From the IMG/VR virus record IMGVR_UViG_3300037189_007714, positions 1 to 22,086 of that record: DNA of 22,086 nucleotides; one strand, given 5' to 3'. Below are positions 7,440 to 19,900 of the stretch, piece by piece. The DNA is from a virus. Position 1 is the first letter of the stretch. The number at the start of each line of letters is the position of its first letter. The notes below the pieces were generated by a model, which had not been told where the DNA came from, did no database searches, and saw only the letters and a program-made list of their open reading frames with translations. The position numbers were made by a program, and so were the translations under genes.

Positions 7440-10400
7440 ATGATACCAGCAACTAACTCAAAACTACTTGTCGCAGAAGATTGGACTAAAATATACCAAT
7501 CTTTCAACAATGCAGACTTCAAATCTTATGATTACGATACTCTTCGTCGATCAGCAGTTCAGTATCTAAGAGCAAACTACCCCGAAGATTTTAATGACTA
7601 TATTGAAAGCTCTGAGTTTATTGCCTTAGTAGATCTTATTTGTTATCTAGGACAAAATCTAAGTTTCCGCGTTGACTTAAATGCCCGTGAAAACTTCCTA
7701 GAAACCGCACAACGTCGTGATAGCATTCTACGCCTAGCACAGCTAATCAGTTATAATTCACGTAGAAATACTCCTGCCAGCGGCATTTTAAAAATCACTG
7801 CTATTAGTACATCTGATTCTGTTATAGATAATAACGGAACTAATCTTGCTAATCAAATCATTAGTTGGAACGATCCTTCTAATAACAATTGGTACCAACA
7901 ATGGATCCTGGTTATGAATTCTGCAATGCCATCTGGAATGGCATTTGGCTCTCCAGCCTTGTCAGATACGATCGAGGGCATACTAACTGATCAATATAGA
8001 ATAAACACATCTCAGACTGGAACTCCTACATATACCTTTACTAAATCAATTAGCGGAATAGCTATGGGATTTGAATTAGTAAGTTCAACTTTCAAAGATA
8101 AAAATTACATATACGAAGAAGCACCATTACCCGGTAGACAGACTGGTATAATTTGGAGAAATGATAATCAGGGAGCTGGTTCAAAGAACACAGGTTTCTT
8201 TATGCATTTCAAGCAAGGATCTCTCAACAGCACTTCATTCTCGGTTGACAATCCAGTTCCAAATGAAATCGTTGGCATCAATGCTACTGATATTAATAAT
8301 GATGATGTCTGGTTATGGCAACTAAATGCAGACGGCACTTATAATAAAGAGTGGACCAAAGTTGATGCTACCGTTGGTAACAATGTTATCTATAATAGTT
8401 TAAATTTAAACACGAGAACGTTATATGCTATAACTTCTAGAATTAATGATCAGATTGATTTAAATTTCGCAGACGGCAACTTTGGTGATTTGCCTAAGGG
8501 CGGGTTTGTTCTATATTACAGACAAAGCAATGGATTATCTTACACAATTTCACCTTCAGACATAAATGGTCTAGCAGTAAGAATACCTTATGTGAATACT
8601 GCCGGTCAAGCACAAATTTTATCGCTTACTCTAAGTTTACAATATTCTGTTTATAACAGTTCACCTGCAGAAACAGATGCATCAATCAAACAAAAAGCTC
8701 CACAGAATTATTATCTACAAAATAGAATGATAACTGGAGAAGATTATAACATTGGACCAGTTACAGTTGCATCTGATGTTATCAAAGTTAAAAGTGTTAA
8801 CAGACAAAGTTCTGGAATTAGCAAGTATTTTGACCTAAATGATGTTACTGGCAGATACAGTCAAACAGACATATATGCCCAAGACGGAATCATTTATAAA
8901 GAAGATCAACAATTAAGTTTTACATTTACTTTTGAAAATCGTAATCAAGCATTCGGTATTTTAAAATCAAAGATTGAACCGTTGATTGAAAACCCAACGA
9001 CTCGAAATTTTTACTTTGACAAATATCCGAGACCAGATTTATCGAACATTAATATCAGTTGGACCCTAGCACAAACTGAATCGGGACAAGTTCGTGGGTA
9101 TTTTAAAGACAAGTACGATTTTATCAGCGGGGTTATAACACCACAACAAGTTGGATATTTCAGTAGTAATAACGCACAGTATATTACTGCTGGCGCTCTA
9201 ATAAAGTTTCAACCTCCTGAAGGAAAATTTTATCTACCATCGGGAAGATTAACTGATCAAGCTGATTCTACAACCCGCACATATACCTGGGCCCGTGTGT
9301 CCTTGATAACTGGCGACGGCTCAAACAGCGGTAATGGATTATTGAATGACGGTACTGGTCCAATAGTGCTAACAGGATTTGTGGACGACGGATCAATACC
9401 TGTTGAAATAATTCCGCAGTTGGTAACAAGTTTACCCTTTGCTTTAGAAAATGAAATTGTAAATCAAATTTCAGGAAAACTTAATTTTGGTTTAAGTTTT
9501 GATAGATTGACCAGAGCATGGGCTATTGTCACAGATACGAACATTGATTTACAAACTAAGTTTAGCCTAATATATCAAGGCGATACTACTAATCAAAATG
9601 CTGATTCATCATGGATCGTTGCGTTTCAATGGACAGGATCTTCTTATACTGTTTTTTACAGAAAAACAAATTACGTATTTGAAAGTGCAGAACAAACTTC
9701 TTTCTTTGTAGACGATTACAAAAATAATTTTGATTATATTTCTAATACCACTATTAAGGATAAAATTTCTGTATTAGGTATTAATACAATTCCTAATCTT
9801 GGAAATACATGGCGACACGGCTCTGCAACTCCTCAATCATCTTTAGGATCTAACGGTGATTTCTATCTTAATACACTTAATGATGTTGTGAGTAGAAAGA
9901 TAAATGGTACCTGGGTAGTAATACCTGCAGGACAAACTATTAACGAATTAGGAAAAGATCACCTATGGCAAGTAGATGAATCTATAGTTGAAAATGATGG
10001 ATATGTAGAACCTAAAAAAGTGTTAGTCAGTTTCTATGACAGTAAAAATAACGGACAAATAGATGATCCTGATAGTTTTGCAATTATCACCGACAGTCAA
10101 AATCCCTTAGTACAAACAGGCTTCTTGGGAAATTTTGTATACTTTCAAACCTTGTCAGATGGTTCCAGATATCAACTATATGATGCCAGTAAATTTATTG
10201 CCTACCCTGACGAAAGTTATGTACAATCGCCAGTAGATGGTCAATTATATTATTTTTATTCAGCAGATATAATTAAGAAATATTCTTCTGCAAATTTAGA
10301 TTATGAACTACAGCCGCAGTACTTTGCTCGTGCTGGTCGCAGTGGTTTAAAATTCCACTACGTTCATAACAGTGGCGAAGAAAAACGTATAGATCCTGCT

Positions 10401-10955
10401 AAGTCAAACATTATTGATATCTATATGTTGACCAAAGGATATGATACTGCTTATAGAATGTGGCTGGCCGACACTTCACAGATGGAACCTATGCCTCCAA
10501 GTACAGCTACGCTTGAAGACACATATAGTCAATATCTTGATCCTATAAAAAGCATATCTGATACAATCATATATCATCCTGCAAAGTACAAAATTTTGTT
10601 TGGACCAGCGGCCGAATTAAATTTACAAGCAACATTTAGAGCTGTAAAAAATCCTAATATTCCTATTAATGATAATAATTTAAAGACAAGAATCGTTGCG
10701 GCAATAAATGATTTTTTTGCTCTTGATAATTGGAATTTTGGCGATTCGTTTAATTTTAGCGAACTATCAACATACATTATGAATATAATGACTCCTGATA
10801 TTACTAACTTTATTATAGTTTCCAAGAATGGTTCGTCGTTTGGAAATCTATTTGAAATATCATGTCAAAGTAACGAAATATTTGTAAGTGGCGCCGGTGT
10901 AACAGATGTAGAAATTATTACAGCGTTAACTCCTTCAAGATTATCTATTGTATAA
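7440..10955 (+). CDS. 6: Baseplate wedge protein gp6, enlarged
   Basis: 1171 residues, against 660 in T4. gp6 dimers form the ring that joins the wedges in the baseplate (J-like family). The N-terminal 110 residues carry DWTKIYQSFNNADFKSYDYD, then FNDYIESSEFIALVDLICYL and RRDSILRLAQLISYN. The central signature is at about 344-480: FADGNFGDLPKGGF, YYRQSNGLSYTISP, QNRMITGEDYN, VKSVNRQSSGISKYFDL. The C-terminal part has YKILFGPAAELNLQATFRAV, then AINDFFALDNWNFGDSFNFS, which is the usual end of this family. Between these lies extra material, including a short module at residues 800-828 (GSNGDFYLN, NGTWVVIP) like those in phage tail fibres. The ATG at 7440 fits the conserved N-terminus; no strong ribosome binding site precedes it. 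The giant gene begins ten bases after the stop. Confidence 0.92.
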   Translation: MIPATNSKLLVAEDWTKIYQSFNNADFKSYDYDTLRRSAVQYLRANYPEDFNDYIESSEFIALVDLICYLGQNLSFRVDLNARENFLETAQRRDSILRLAQLISYNSRRNTPASGILKITAISTSDSVIDNNGTNLANQIISWNDPSNNNWYQQWILVMNSAMPSGMAFGSPALSDTIEGILTDQYRINTSQTGTPTYTFTKSISGIAMGFELVSSTFKDKNYIYEEAPLPGRQTGIIWRNDNQGAGSKNTGFFMHFKQGSLNSTSFSVDNPVPNEIVGINATDINNDDVWLWQLNADGTYNKEWTKVDATVGNNVIYNSLNLNTRTLYAITSRINDQIDLNFADGNFGDLPKGGFVLYYRQSNGLSYTISPSDINGLAVRIPYVNTAGQAQILSLTLSLQYSVYNSSPAETDASIKQKAPQNYYLQNRMITGEDYNIGPVTVASDVIKVKSVNRQSSGISKYFDLNDVTGRYSQTDIYAQDGIIYKEDQQLSFTFTFENRNQAFGILKSKIEPLIENPTTRNFYFDKYPRPDLSNINISWTLAQTESGQVRGYFKDKYDFISGVITPQQVGYFSSNNAQYITAGALIKFQPPEGKFYLPSGRLTDQADSTTRTYTWARVSLITGDGSNSGNGLLNDGTGPIVLTGFVDDGSIPVEIIPQLVTSLPFALENEIVNQISGKLNFGLSFDRLTRAWAIVTDTNIDLQTKFSLIYQGDTTNQNADSSWIVAFQWTGSSYTVFYRKTNYVFESAEQTSFFVDDYKNNFDYISNTTIKDKISVLGINTIPNLGNTWRHGSATPQSSLGSNGDFYLNTLNDVVSRKINGTWVVIPAGQTINELGKDHLWQVDESIVENDGYVEPKKVLVSFYDSKNNGQIDDPDSFAIITDSQNPLVQTGFLGNFVYFQTLSDGSRYQLYDASKFIAYPDESYVQSPVDGQLYYFYSADIIKKYSSANLDYELQPQYFARAGRSGLKFHYVHNSGEEKRIDPAKSNIIDIYMLTKGYDTAYRMWLADTSQMEPMPPSTATLEDTYSQYLDPIKSISDTIIYHPAKYKILFGPAAELNLQATFRAVKNPNIPINDNNLKTRIVAAINDFFALDNWNFGDSFNFSELSTYIMNIMTPDITNFIIVSKNGSSFGNLFEISCQSNEIFVSGAGVTDVEIITALTPSRLSIV

Positions 10956-10965
10956 GAATTTAAAA

Positions 10966-13900
10966 ATGGCAAAAAAAACACGCAATGAATTAACAGACGT
11001 TTATAATTTAAACGACCCTAGTCACTCAAGAAAGACCAGTGACCTACTACCTGCCTATCTTCAAACAGATAAAAACGTAAAATTCTTATCAAGCACACTA
11101 GATAGATTAGTTGAAGTTCCTCGAGTCGAACGGATTAGTGGCTATGTCGGAAGTAAAATTACATCAACATACAATCCGTCAAAAGATCAATATATCGGTA
11201 GCGTATCAAAATTAACACAAGACTATCAGTTAGAACCTGGTTTAATTGTAAGAGATGAAAGTGATAACATAACACAAGCTGTAAGTTATGATGACTTAAT
11301 CAATCAGTTAGCGTACTATAATGCTACAACAGATAATCATGATAAGATTCTTCGCCCCACTGTATATTCTTATGATCCTAAAATAGATCTTGACAAGTTT
11401 GTAAACTATACACAATACTATTGGTTAGAAGGCGGACCTGACCCTATAGAAATTACAGGAATACAGAAGTCTACTGTTAGCACATATACAGTTACTGACG
11501 GAGGAGCTACGGTTGATACTTTTACAACTGTTGATCAAAAAACAATCAGTAATACAAATAATGCAACTGTTTTTATTTTTACACCTAACGGCCTGACACC
11601 AGACCCGACTGTAACTTTTTATAGAGGGTTGACCTATGTGTTGAATGTTAGTTCAGTACACAATCTTTGGATCAAAACAGCATTGTCATACGGTCAAGCA
11701 GATCAATACTCTGGGGTACTTAATAATGGCACAAAAGATGGACAGATCATTATTACAGTTGATGATCTAACTCCGGATGTTTTATATTATGTAGCAGGCG
11801 ATGATACTCGTGTAGCAGGAAAGATTGTTGTTAAATCTATACTTGAAAACACAGAACTAAATGTTGAAGCAGATCTTATAGGAAAGAAAACATACAACTC
11901 TGGTAACAATGTCAAGCTATCAAACGGCATGGTGATATTTTTTCCAGATAGTGTATTTCCAGAATCATATGCTGGAAAGCGTTGGATAGTTGAGGGAGTA
12001 GGTACTGCTATCAAGCTGATAGATTTTGACAGTTTACAAAATAGTGTTGATTTATCAAACAATCTCGATACCAATTTTGATGCACAGAATTTTGATCAAT
12101 ACCCATTTGATGATTTTAGAAATGCTCCTATAACTCCGGACTATATTACAATTAACCGCGCAAGCGTTGATAGAAATCCTTGGTCTCGTTATAATCGTTG
12201 GTTTCATGCTGGAGTAATTGCGGCATCTGCTAAGGCAAATGGTACACCTGCCGTATATCCGCAGGACAAACGTGCTCGCCGTCCTATTATTGAATTCCGT
12301 CCTAATATCAAATTATTCAATTTTGGTATAACATCAAAGACCAATGTCCATCTAATGGATACAAAGACTCCTGATGCATTTTTTGCAGTTGAGGGTAGTG
12401 CAGGATATTATGTTGATGGAGTATTATTAGAAGAAGGTTATCGAGTTATTTTTAATGCCGATACTGATTCTTTGATAAGAGGAAAAACTTTTGTAGTTAA
12501 GATAGAAACAGTAAACAATAATCAAATCATCAATTTAGTTGAAGATCTAACATCCACACCTTCAGTTGGTGATGCTGTTGTTACTGCGGAAGGAGCTACT
12601 TACAAAGGTTCTAGCTGGTGGTGGGACGGTAGTAGTTGGATACTTGCTCAACAAAAAACAAAATTAAATCAAGCTCCTGTTTTTGATTTGTTTGACCAAA
12701 ACGGAATAAGTTACAGCGATACTACACACTATCCTGGAAATTTTTCTGGAACTAAGTTGTTTGGTTATACACCTGGAACTATATACGATTCTGTGTTAGG
12801 ACTTGATTTAAAATATCTTAACGTAGCAAATATCGGCGATTTTCTTTTTACAAATTATTTTAATACAGATACTTTTTCTGTAGCATCTGCAACCGGTACA
12901 TCAATAGTTCCAGTGTCGGCTGGATTTTTAAAAATATCAGATGGAACGTCGACAAAATATGCAAATGCTTGGGTTCGTTCGATTGATATTCCTATTCCTA
13001 TTTTGCAATATCAGATAGTCGAAGCGGTAACGAATTCTATAGAAGTTAATTCTGTTGATTATCCTGGCTGGCAAACAGATTTAACGCTTGATGTATTTGT
13101 TAATGATATTAAAAAAATACAATATGTTGATTATGAGATTATTCCACAAAATCAATATTTGTTTGTGGTCTTTACTGCCAACTTAACAATTTTAGACAAG
13201 GTGTTGTTTAAACTTTATACAACAGCAATCCCTAATGCTAACGGAGTTTATGAACCTAGTTCTAGTTTAACGAATAATCCTTTAAACGGTCCTATTGCAC
13301 AACTAACGTTAGCTGAATTTACAAATCAACTACAGTCTATCACTGAAAATGTTCCTGATTTTATTGGATCTGCATTAGGTTTTAATAATCTAAGAGATTT
13401 AGGCGAAGTTGCACACTATGGCAGACGATTAATTTCTCATATTGAACCATTGTCATTTGCACACTTTTTTATTGGCCTAAAAGAACATAGCGTTATTAAT
13501 GCAGTAAGGAAAGTATCAGACGATTATCAAAATTTTAAATCTACTTTCTTAAAAGCAGTTAATGAAATTACTAATGCAGTAACTCCTCGAGATGCGGTTG
13601 ATCAAATTTTATCTGCAATTAACGCAGGTAAGGACGTATTGTTTCCATACGGCTATTCCGATATGGTACCATATGGACAAGATTATGTACAAAGAACTTA
13701 TACTGTAACAGATTTAAGAATTACAACCTATGCTCTTCCTTCAATTATTAACTTAATAGATGTTAATGAAAAAGCAGTAATAATCTATATCAACGGATCT
13801 CAACTAATGTTAGGAACAGATTATACTATTCCTAGCACAGATCCCAGCGTAACTTTTATTAAAAAGTTAACGCTTGGCGATACAATTGAAATACGAACTT

Positions 13901-16900
13901 ATGCAACTACACAAGGTTGCTATGTTCCACCTACGCCGTCTAAATTAGGACTGTATCCTAGCTTCCGACCATCAAAGTATTTTGACACAACATATACAAC
14001 ACCCTCATTTGTAATCGAAGGGCATGACGGAAGCATCATGCAGGCTTATGGTGATTATAGAGATGATATTATTTTAGAATTAGAATTGAGAATTTATAAT
14101 AACATAAAGTCATCTTCTGTATACACTCCGACTCTAGTTGATGTTAATTCTGTGTTACCTGGTGCATATAGAAATAAAGATTTTAGCTATAACGAAATTT
14201 TTAAACTTCTAAGTTCAGAATTTTTAAAATGGACAGGCTTCAATGGTGTTGATTACCGAACAAATGTAATTGCAGTAGAAGATCCACGAACATGGAATTT
14301 TAGAACATCTGCAACTAATCCTACTAACAATTTACAACTTCCTGGACATTGGAGAGGGATTTTTAAATATTTTTACGACACCGACCGTCCACATACCCAT
14401 GCATGGGAAATGTTAGGATTTAGCGAAAAGCCAGATTGGTGGCAGTCACAGTACGGTCCAGCACCTTTTACTTCTGGTAATACACTCCTGTGGTCAGATT
14501 TATCACAGGGTATTATCCGTAGTGGCGATAGAGCCGGTATTGATTTAAACTATGCCAGACCAAATCTTTTAAAAATATTGCCAGTTACTGAAAACGGAAC
14601 TTTACTAGATCCAGTAAGTATAGGCCTCGCACAGAATGTTATTTTCAATCAAACAAATGGAGAATGGGTGTTCGGAGATCATTCGCCTGCTGAAACAGCA
14701 TGGAGAAGATCAAGTGCTTGGCCATTTGCTGTCCAATTATTATTGGCCCTTACTAAACCTGCCAAATACTCCAGCTTATTATTTGATAAGAGCAGAATTA
14801 AGTTTTCAGTTGCGGGACAAACCGTATACGGAGATAACGAACAACTATTAAAACTTTCAGATCTTGTACTATACAGAGATACAGTTGCTGGAGGAATACG
14901 GTATGCGTCTGGCTATAGTGTACTGATCATTGAAGCAGGCCTGCAAAGAAATTTAAATTATATTGATAAACTAAAGGCAGATCTTGCTGGTGTAGATTAT
15001 AATTTAATGTATAAGGCAGAAGGATTTTTAGATAAAGATAAGTTAGCAGTACGTATCGATTCAGTAGATCCATCTAGCGTTAATCCAGGAGTACTGTTAC
15101 CTTCAGAGGATTACGCAATCCAATTACATCAAAGTAATCCAATTTTATCTTTAGCAATTAGCGGCGTTATTATTCAAAAAAATCAAGGAGCATATACTAT
15201 AAAAGGTTATGACTCTTTTAATCCTTATTTTAAAATACTAACTTCTGTCCATAGTTTTCAAGATACAAAAGTTACATTAGGTGGAGCTTCTGAAAATTAT
15301 GTAACATGGACTGAAAATAAATTCTATCAAACAGGACAACTGGTATCTTATCAAAATGATTACTATAGAACTAAACTCAGTCATACTGCAACTACTTCAT
15401 TCAATGCTGATAACTTCCAACAATTATCTGAATTACCAATAGTAGGAGGAGTCACTGTTGCTAAAGCGACCAAGTATGAAACTACTCCAACTGTTATATC
15501 TTACGGTTCGACTTTGCTAACAGTACAAGATGTCTACGACTTTTTAATTGGCTACGGAAGATATTTAGAAACTCAAGGATTTGTGTTTGACTATTTCCAA
15601 TCAGACATGAATTCAATTCTTGATTGGGACTTCTCTACAAAAGAATTTTTATTCTGGACGACACAAAACTGGATAGACGGATCTTTGCTGGTACTAAGTC
15701 CTTTTGCTCAACAAGTTAAATTTAGAACAGTTGACAGTTCAGGAAACCAAACAGTATATGGAATAGTTGATGACCTAACAGACCCTTATTATCAATACAA
15801 CTTATTAACTTCGGATGGTACAGTATTTCCAAATCAACAGTTTACTTTATCGAGAGAAGATAATGAATTTGTAATTGAATCTTTATTACCTAACACAGGT
15901 TTTTATTTTGCTCAAGTTAATATTGTACAAAAACAGCATGCGGTTATTTTTAAAAATTTCAGTATGTTCAACGACATTGTTTACGATAAAGAAACTGGAT
16001 ATCGTCAGCAACGTATTAAATTAACAGGATTCAGAACAGCTGAATGGAACGGTGGTTTTACAACTCCAGGATTTATATATGACGAAGCAGTTGTAACCGA
16101 CTGGCAACCATACACGGACTATGCACCGGGCGAAGTTGTTCGATATTCTGGAAAGTATTATTCGGCTATCATGAAAGTTGACGGATCTACAACATTTGAT
16201 TTTACGTTGTGGCAAGGTCTTCTATCGAAACCTACACCTTCATTATTGCCAAACTTTGAATATAAGATTACTCAATTTGAAGATTTTTATAGTTTAGATA
16301 TAGACAACTTTGATGTTGCACAACAGCGCATGGCGCAACATCTTACAGGCTACACTCCTAGAATATATCTAGATAACATTTTTGATGACAGAATTGCACA
16401 GTATAAATTCTATCAAGGGTACATTAAAGAAAAGGGCACCTCTAATGCTATTACTAAATTAGCCAAAGCCAGTCTTAACAACTTGCATGGAGAAGTTGAA
16501 TTTTTAGAAACTTGGGCTTTTAGAATTGGAGCATTTGGAGGTTATAGTTCCTACAAAGAATTACAGATTAATCTAAATGATCAACAATTCGTCCAGAACC
16601 CTCAGATAATACAATTCACAGGATACTCTAGTACTAATAATGACTTTATCTGTCGTGTTCCGCAAAGCAAAGTTTTAATTGCGCCAGACGATTACGATTA
16701 TAATAATGTATTTCCGACACTAGATACTAATTTTTCAGAATATATTTCTGAAATACAAACAGCGGGATATGTTCGTATTGATGATGTAACTGCTACTGCG
16801 TATAATGTTAATAGTATTTTGGACATAGGAGATCCTAACCTAATTGCAGAAGGTAGTACTTTCTGGCTAGGTTATAGTCCTACTGGTAGTTGGGATGTTT

Positions 16901-19900
16901 TACGATACACAAGACAGAATGTACAGATCATTCAAGTTGAAATAGAAGAACCCGGAATAAGCATTAGATTTACTACAGCACAACCGCACGGATTAGCAGT
17001 AGGCGAAGTAATCGCCGTTTCAAGATTTATCCCAGATCTTAATAAAGTTTACCTTGTTACTTCAGTAGACCCATCTCCGGCATCTGCTCCTGTAGGAACT
17101 ACAACTACCGTTACAGCCACTACTGATGCCGGAACAATTACTGATACAACATTTATTGCAGGCGGAAAACTTAGTTTTACACCGTTTAGTGTAGGTCAAC
17201 TCTTGACAGGAAACGGAGTAGCCGATAATACATATATTACTAAAGCACTAGGCAATAATACATGGACAGTTAGTGTATCACAATATATTACAGTTCCTAC
17301 AGCAATTACTGGTACAATAACAGTTTATAATGCTCCCCCGTCGCCTCCAACGTCGTCATATCAGTTTATTGTTTCTAGCACATTAACTGCGGTGCCGTAC
17401 TCATCGGACATTTATATTGGAATCGTTTCTAAATTTGTACCAGTTCGCTTTGGTAGTTTTGATGATTTACATTCTTTACCAAGATTAACAACAACCAAAT
17501 ATGGCGATAAAATTTGGGTTGACGATGACGGAACTGGAAAATGGGCTGTTTACGAAAAGATCAATAATTATTCTGCTACTGTATATTCCGATGACGTTAA
17601 TAATAGAAATCAACAATATGGTTTTTCATACAGTACAGACGAGTCAACATCAACATACGTAGTTAGTGCGCCAGGATTTTTTGATGCAAACTATGGATAT
17701 GGCAAAATATTTGTTTACAATAAAACATCCGTTAGAGATGTAAAAACAAACACACTATTCACATACTCATTAAAAGAAGCCGGACACGACTACTACCTGA
17801 GCACAATATCACCTGAGTTCGGTTATAGTTTAAAATACGATGCGGCTGATGATATAATTTTTGTAGGTGCGCCTGCAACAAGTCGAGTTCGAGGTGATGT
17901 GACAGGATCTGGCGATTTACGATTTGTAAATGATGCAAATAATGTAACATTATTTGATAGAAGCGGTATGATTAAAATTACTGCTATCAACAGAGTTACA
18001 AACTTGCCAGTGACGTTAGCGGCCCTAACTACTCCTAATCCTACTTCAAATGGCCGTTACGGTAACTCAATTGTAGTAAATTCTTCAGCAACTAACAAAC
18101 ACTTCTTAGTTGGTGCTCCTGGAGAGGGTGTTGGACATGTTTACAACTATAATATGACTATGGGACAGTACAACACAAGTACTGTAACAGTTTCTGCATT
18201 AACCGCATTGTCAAATGCTAATCTGCCAACAGGAAGTTATTTTGGTCAAAGCATCGCGGCAAATGAAGATCTCAGTGTCGTAGCAGTGGGTGCGCCGGGC
18301 GCATATACTGATACTGGTATTGTAAGAATTTATACTAAGAATTCTGATAATACATATACACCTTTGTCGTCCGGCGATATAACAAAAGATACAACAGGCC
18401 TAAAAGGTTTAATTAATTCCGGAGACTTGCTTGGTAACAAACTTGTAATGAGCAAGGACGGAGAGTACTTGTTCATAAGTAGCCCAGGAACACAATACGG
18501 CTTATACCAAGGTATGGTTAGCGTATGGCAATGGAATGGATCTAAATTTGCATGGTTACAAAACTTAACACAACCAAATAGAAATTCTAATACAGTCTTT
18601 GGGTTTGATATTTCTATCGATGACAAAAAAGAAACTCTAGTTGTTTCAAGTCTTGGCACACTAGAATTACAAAACATTACCTTTGATACCTATATGGGGC
18701 TAATGCCAAATGCGCTGGCATTGTATGGCACAAAGTACGTCAAAGATCCTACAACCGATAAGCGTCATGTAAAAACAACGTTTGATAACGGGTCAACTCG
18801 ATTCTATAGTAACATAGAAGGTGCCGGATCTGTTAGCGTGTTTAATAGATATCATACATATTTTTCTTATGCACAAGATATACAATCAAATTCAATTACA
18901 GACGGAAGTGATTTTGGTTATTCAGTTACCCAGCTAGGCGGAAATATATATGTTGGTGCACCAACTTCTGATACACTGGCTGGAAAAAATAATGGCCAAA
19001 CATTTATATTCCAAAAAATAGATACATCTCTAAACAGCTGGAGCCTATTACGACATGAAGAGCCGTTAGTAGATCCTTCAGTGATCAAACGTCTCATGAT
19101 AATTGATGCAGATAAAGATACTATTACACAATATCTTGAAATATTTGATCCTGTAAAAGGATATATCCCCGGTACGGCTAATCAAGAATTATCATATAAA
19201 ACAATAACCGACCCCGCCGTCTATACTCTTGGAACTGGAAAGATATCAGTTGATACTAATACCAATTGGACAGACGATCATGTTGGCGAGTTATGGTGGG
19301 ATACTGGAGCGGTAAAGTACTATTGGTATGAGCAAGGCGATTTAGAATATAGAAAAAATCAGTGGGGTACAACATTCCCAGGAAGTGCTATACAAGTATA
19401 TGAGTGGGTAAGTTCTGACTTATTACCTAGCGAATGGGCGGCAGTGGCTGATACCAGCAACGGATTGCTACGTGGTATTAGCGGCCAACCAAAATATCCT
19501 GATAACAGCGTTTTGTCTGTAAAACAAGTCTATAATACAGTTACCAATACTTTTAGTAATGTGTATTATTATTGGGTTAGAAATAAAACTACCCTACCTG
19601 TTGGATCTAAACAGCGAAGAATAAATGCACTAACAGTTGCAGGATTGATTGCTGATCCTAAAAATCAATTAGTAGAACATGCTACGATTTTAAGACAAGA
19701 TGCTATAGCATTAGTTAATGTCAAGGATTTAATCAATAATGACTCAACAAATCTACATATTAATTTTGATAGATTAGCGAAATCAGCACCTCGACATACA
19801 GAATGGTTATTGTTACAAGAGGGTGATCCTTACAGTACACCTTCTACGATGCTAGAACAAAAACTAATAGACAGTCTAGTTGGATATGATAAAATAGGTC

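Noticed and set aside
10951-10958. TATAAGAA as a late promoter before the giant gene
   Set aside because: Only 6 of 8 positions match, and it overlaps the gp6 stop codon with almost no leader before the ATG at 10966.
10971-10978. Run of eight A near the giant gene start as a programmed slippage site
   Set aside because: It encodes Ala-Lys-Lys-Thr right after the start, and the same frame stays open for thousands of codons afterwards, so no frame change is needed.
14636-14851. Small forward open frame inside the giant gene
   Set aside because: It overlaps the conserved AETAWRRSSAWPF segment of the giant protein and has no features of its own.
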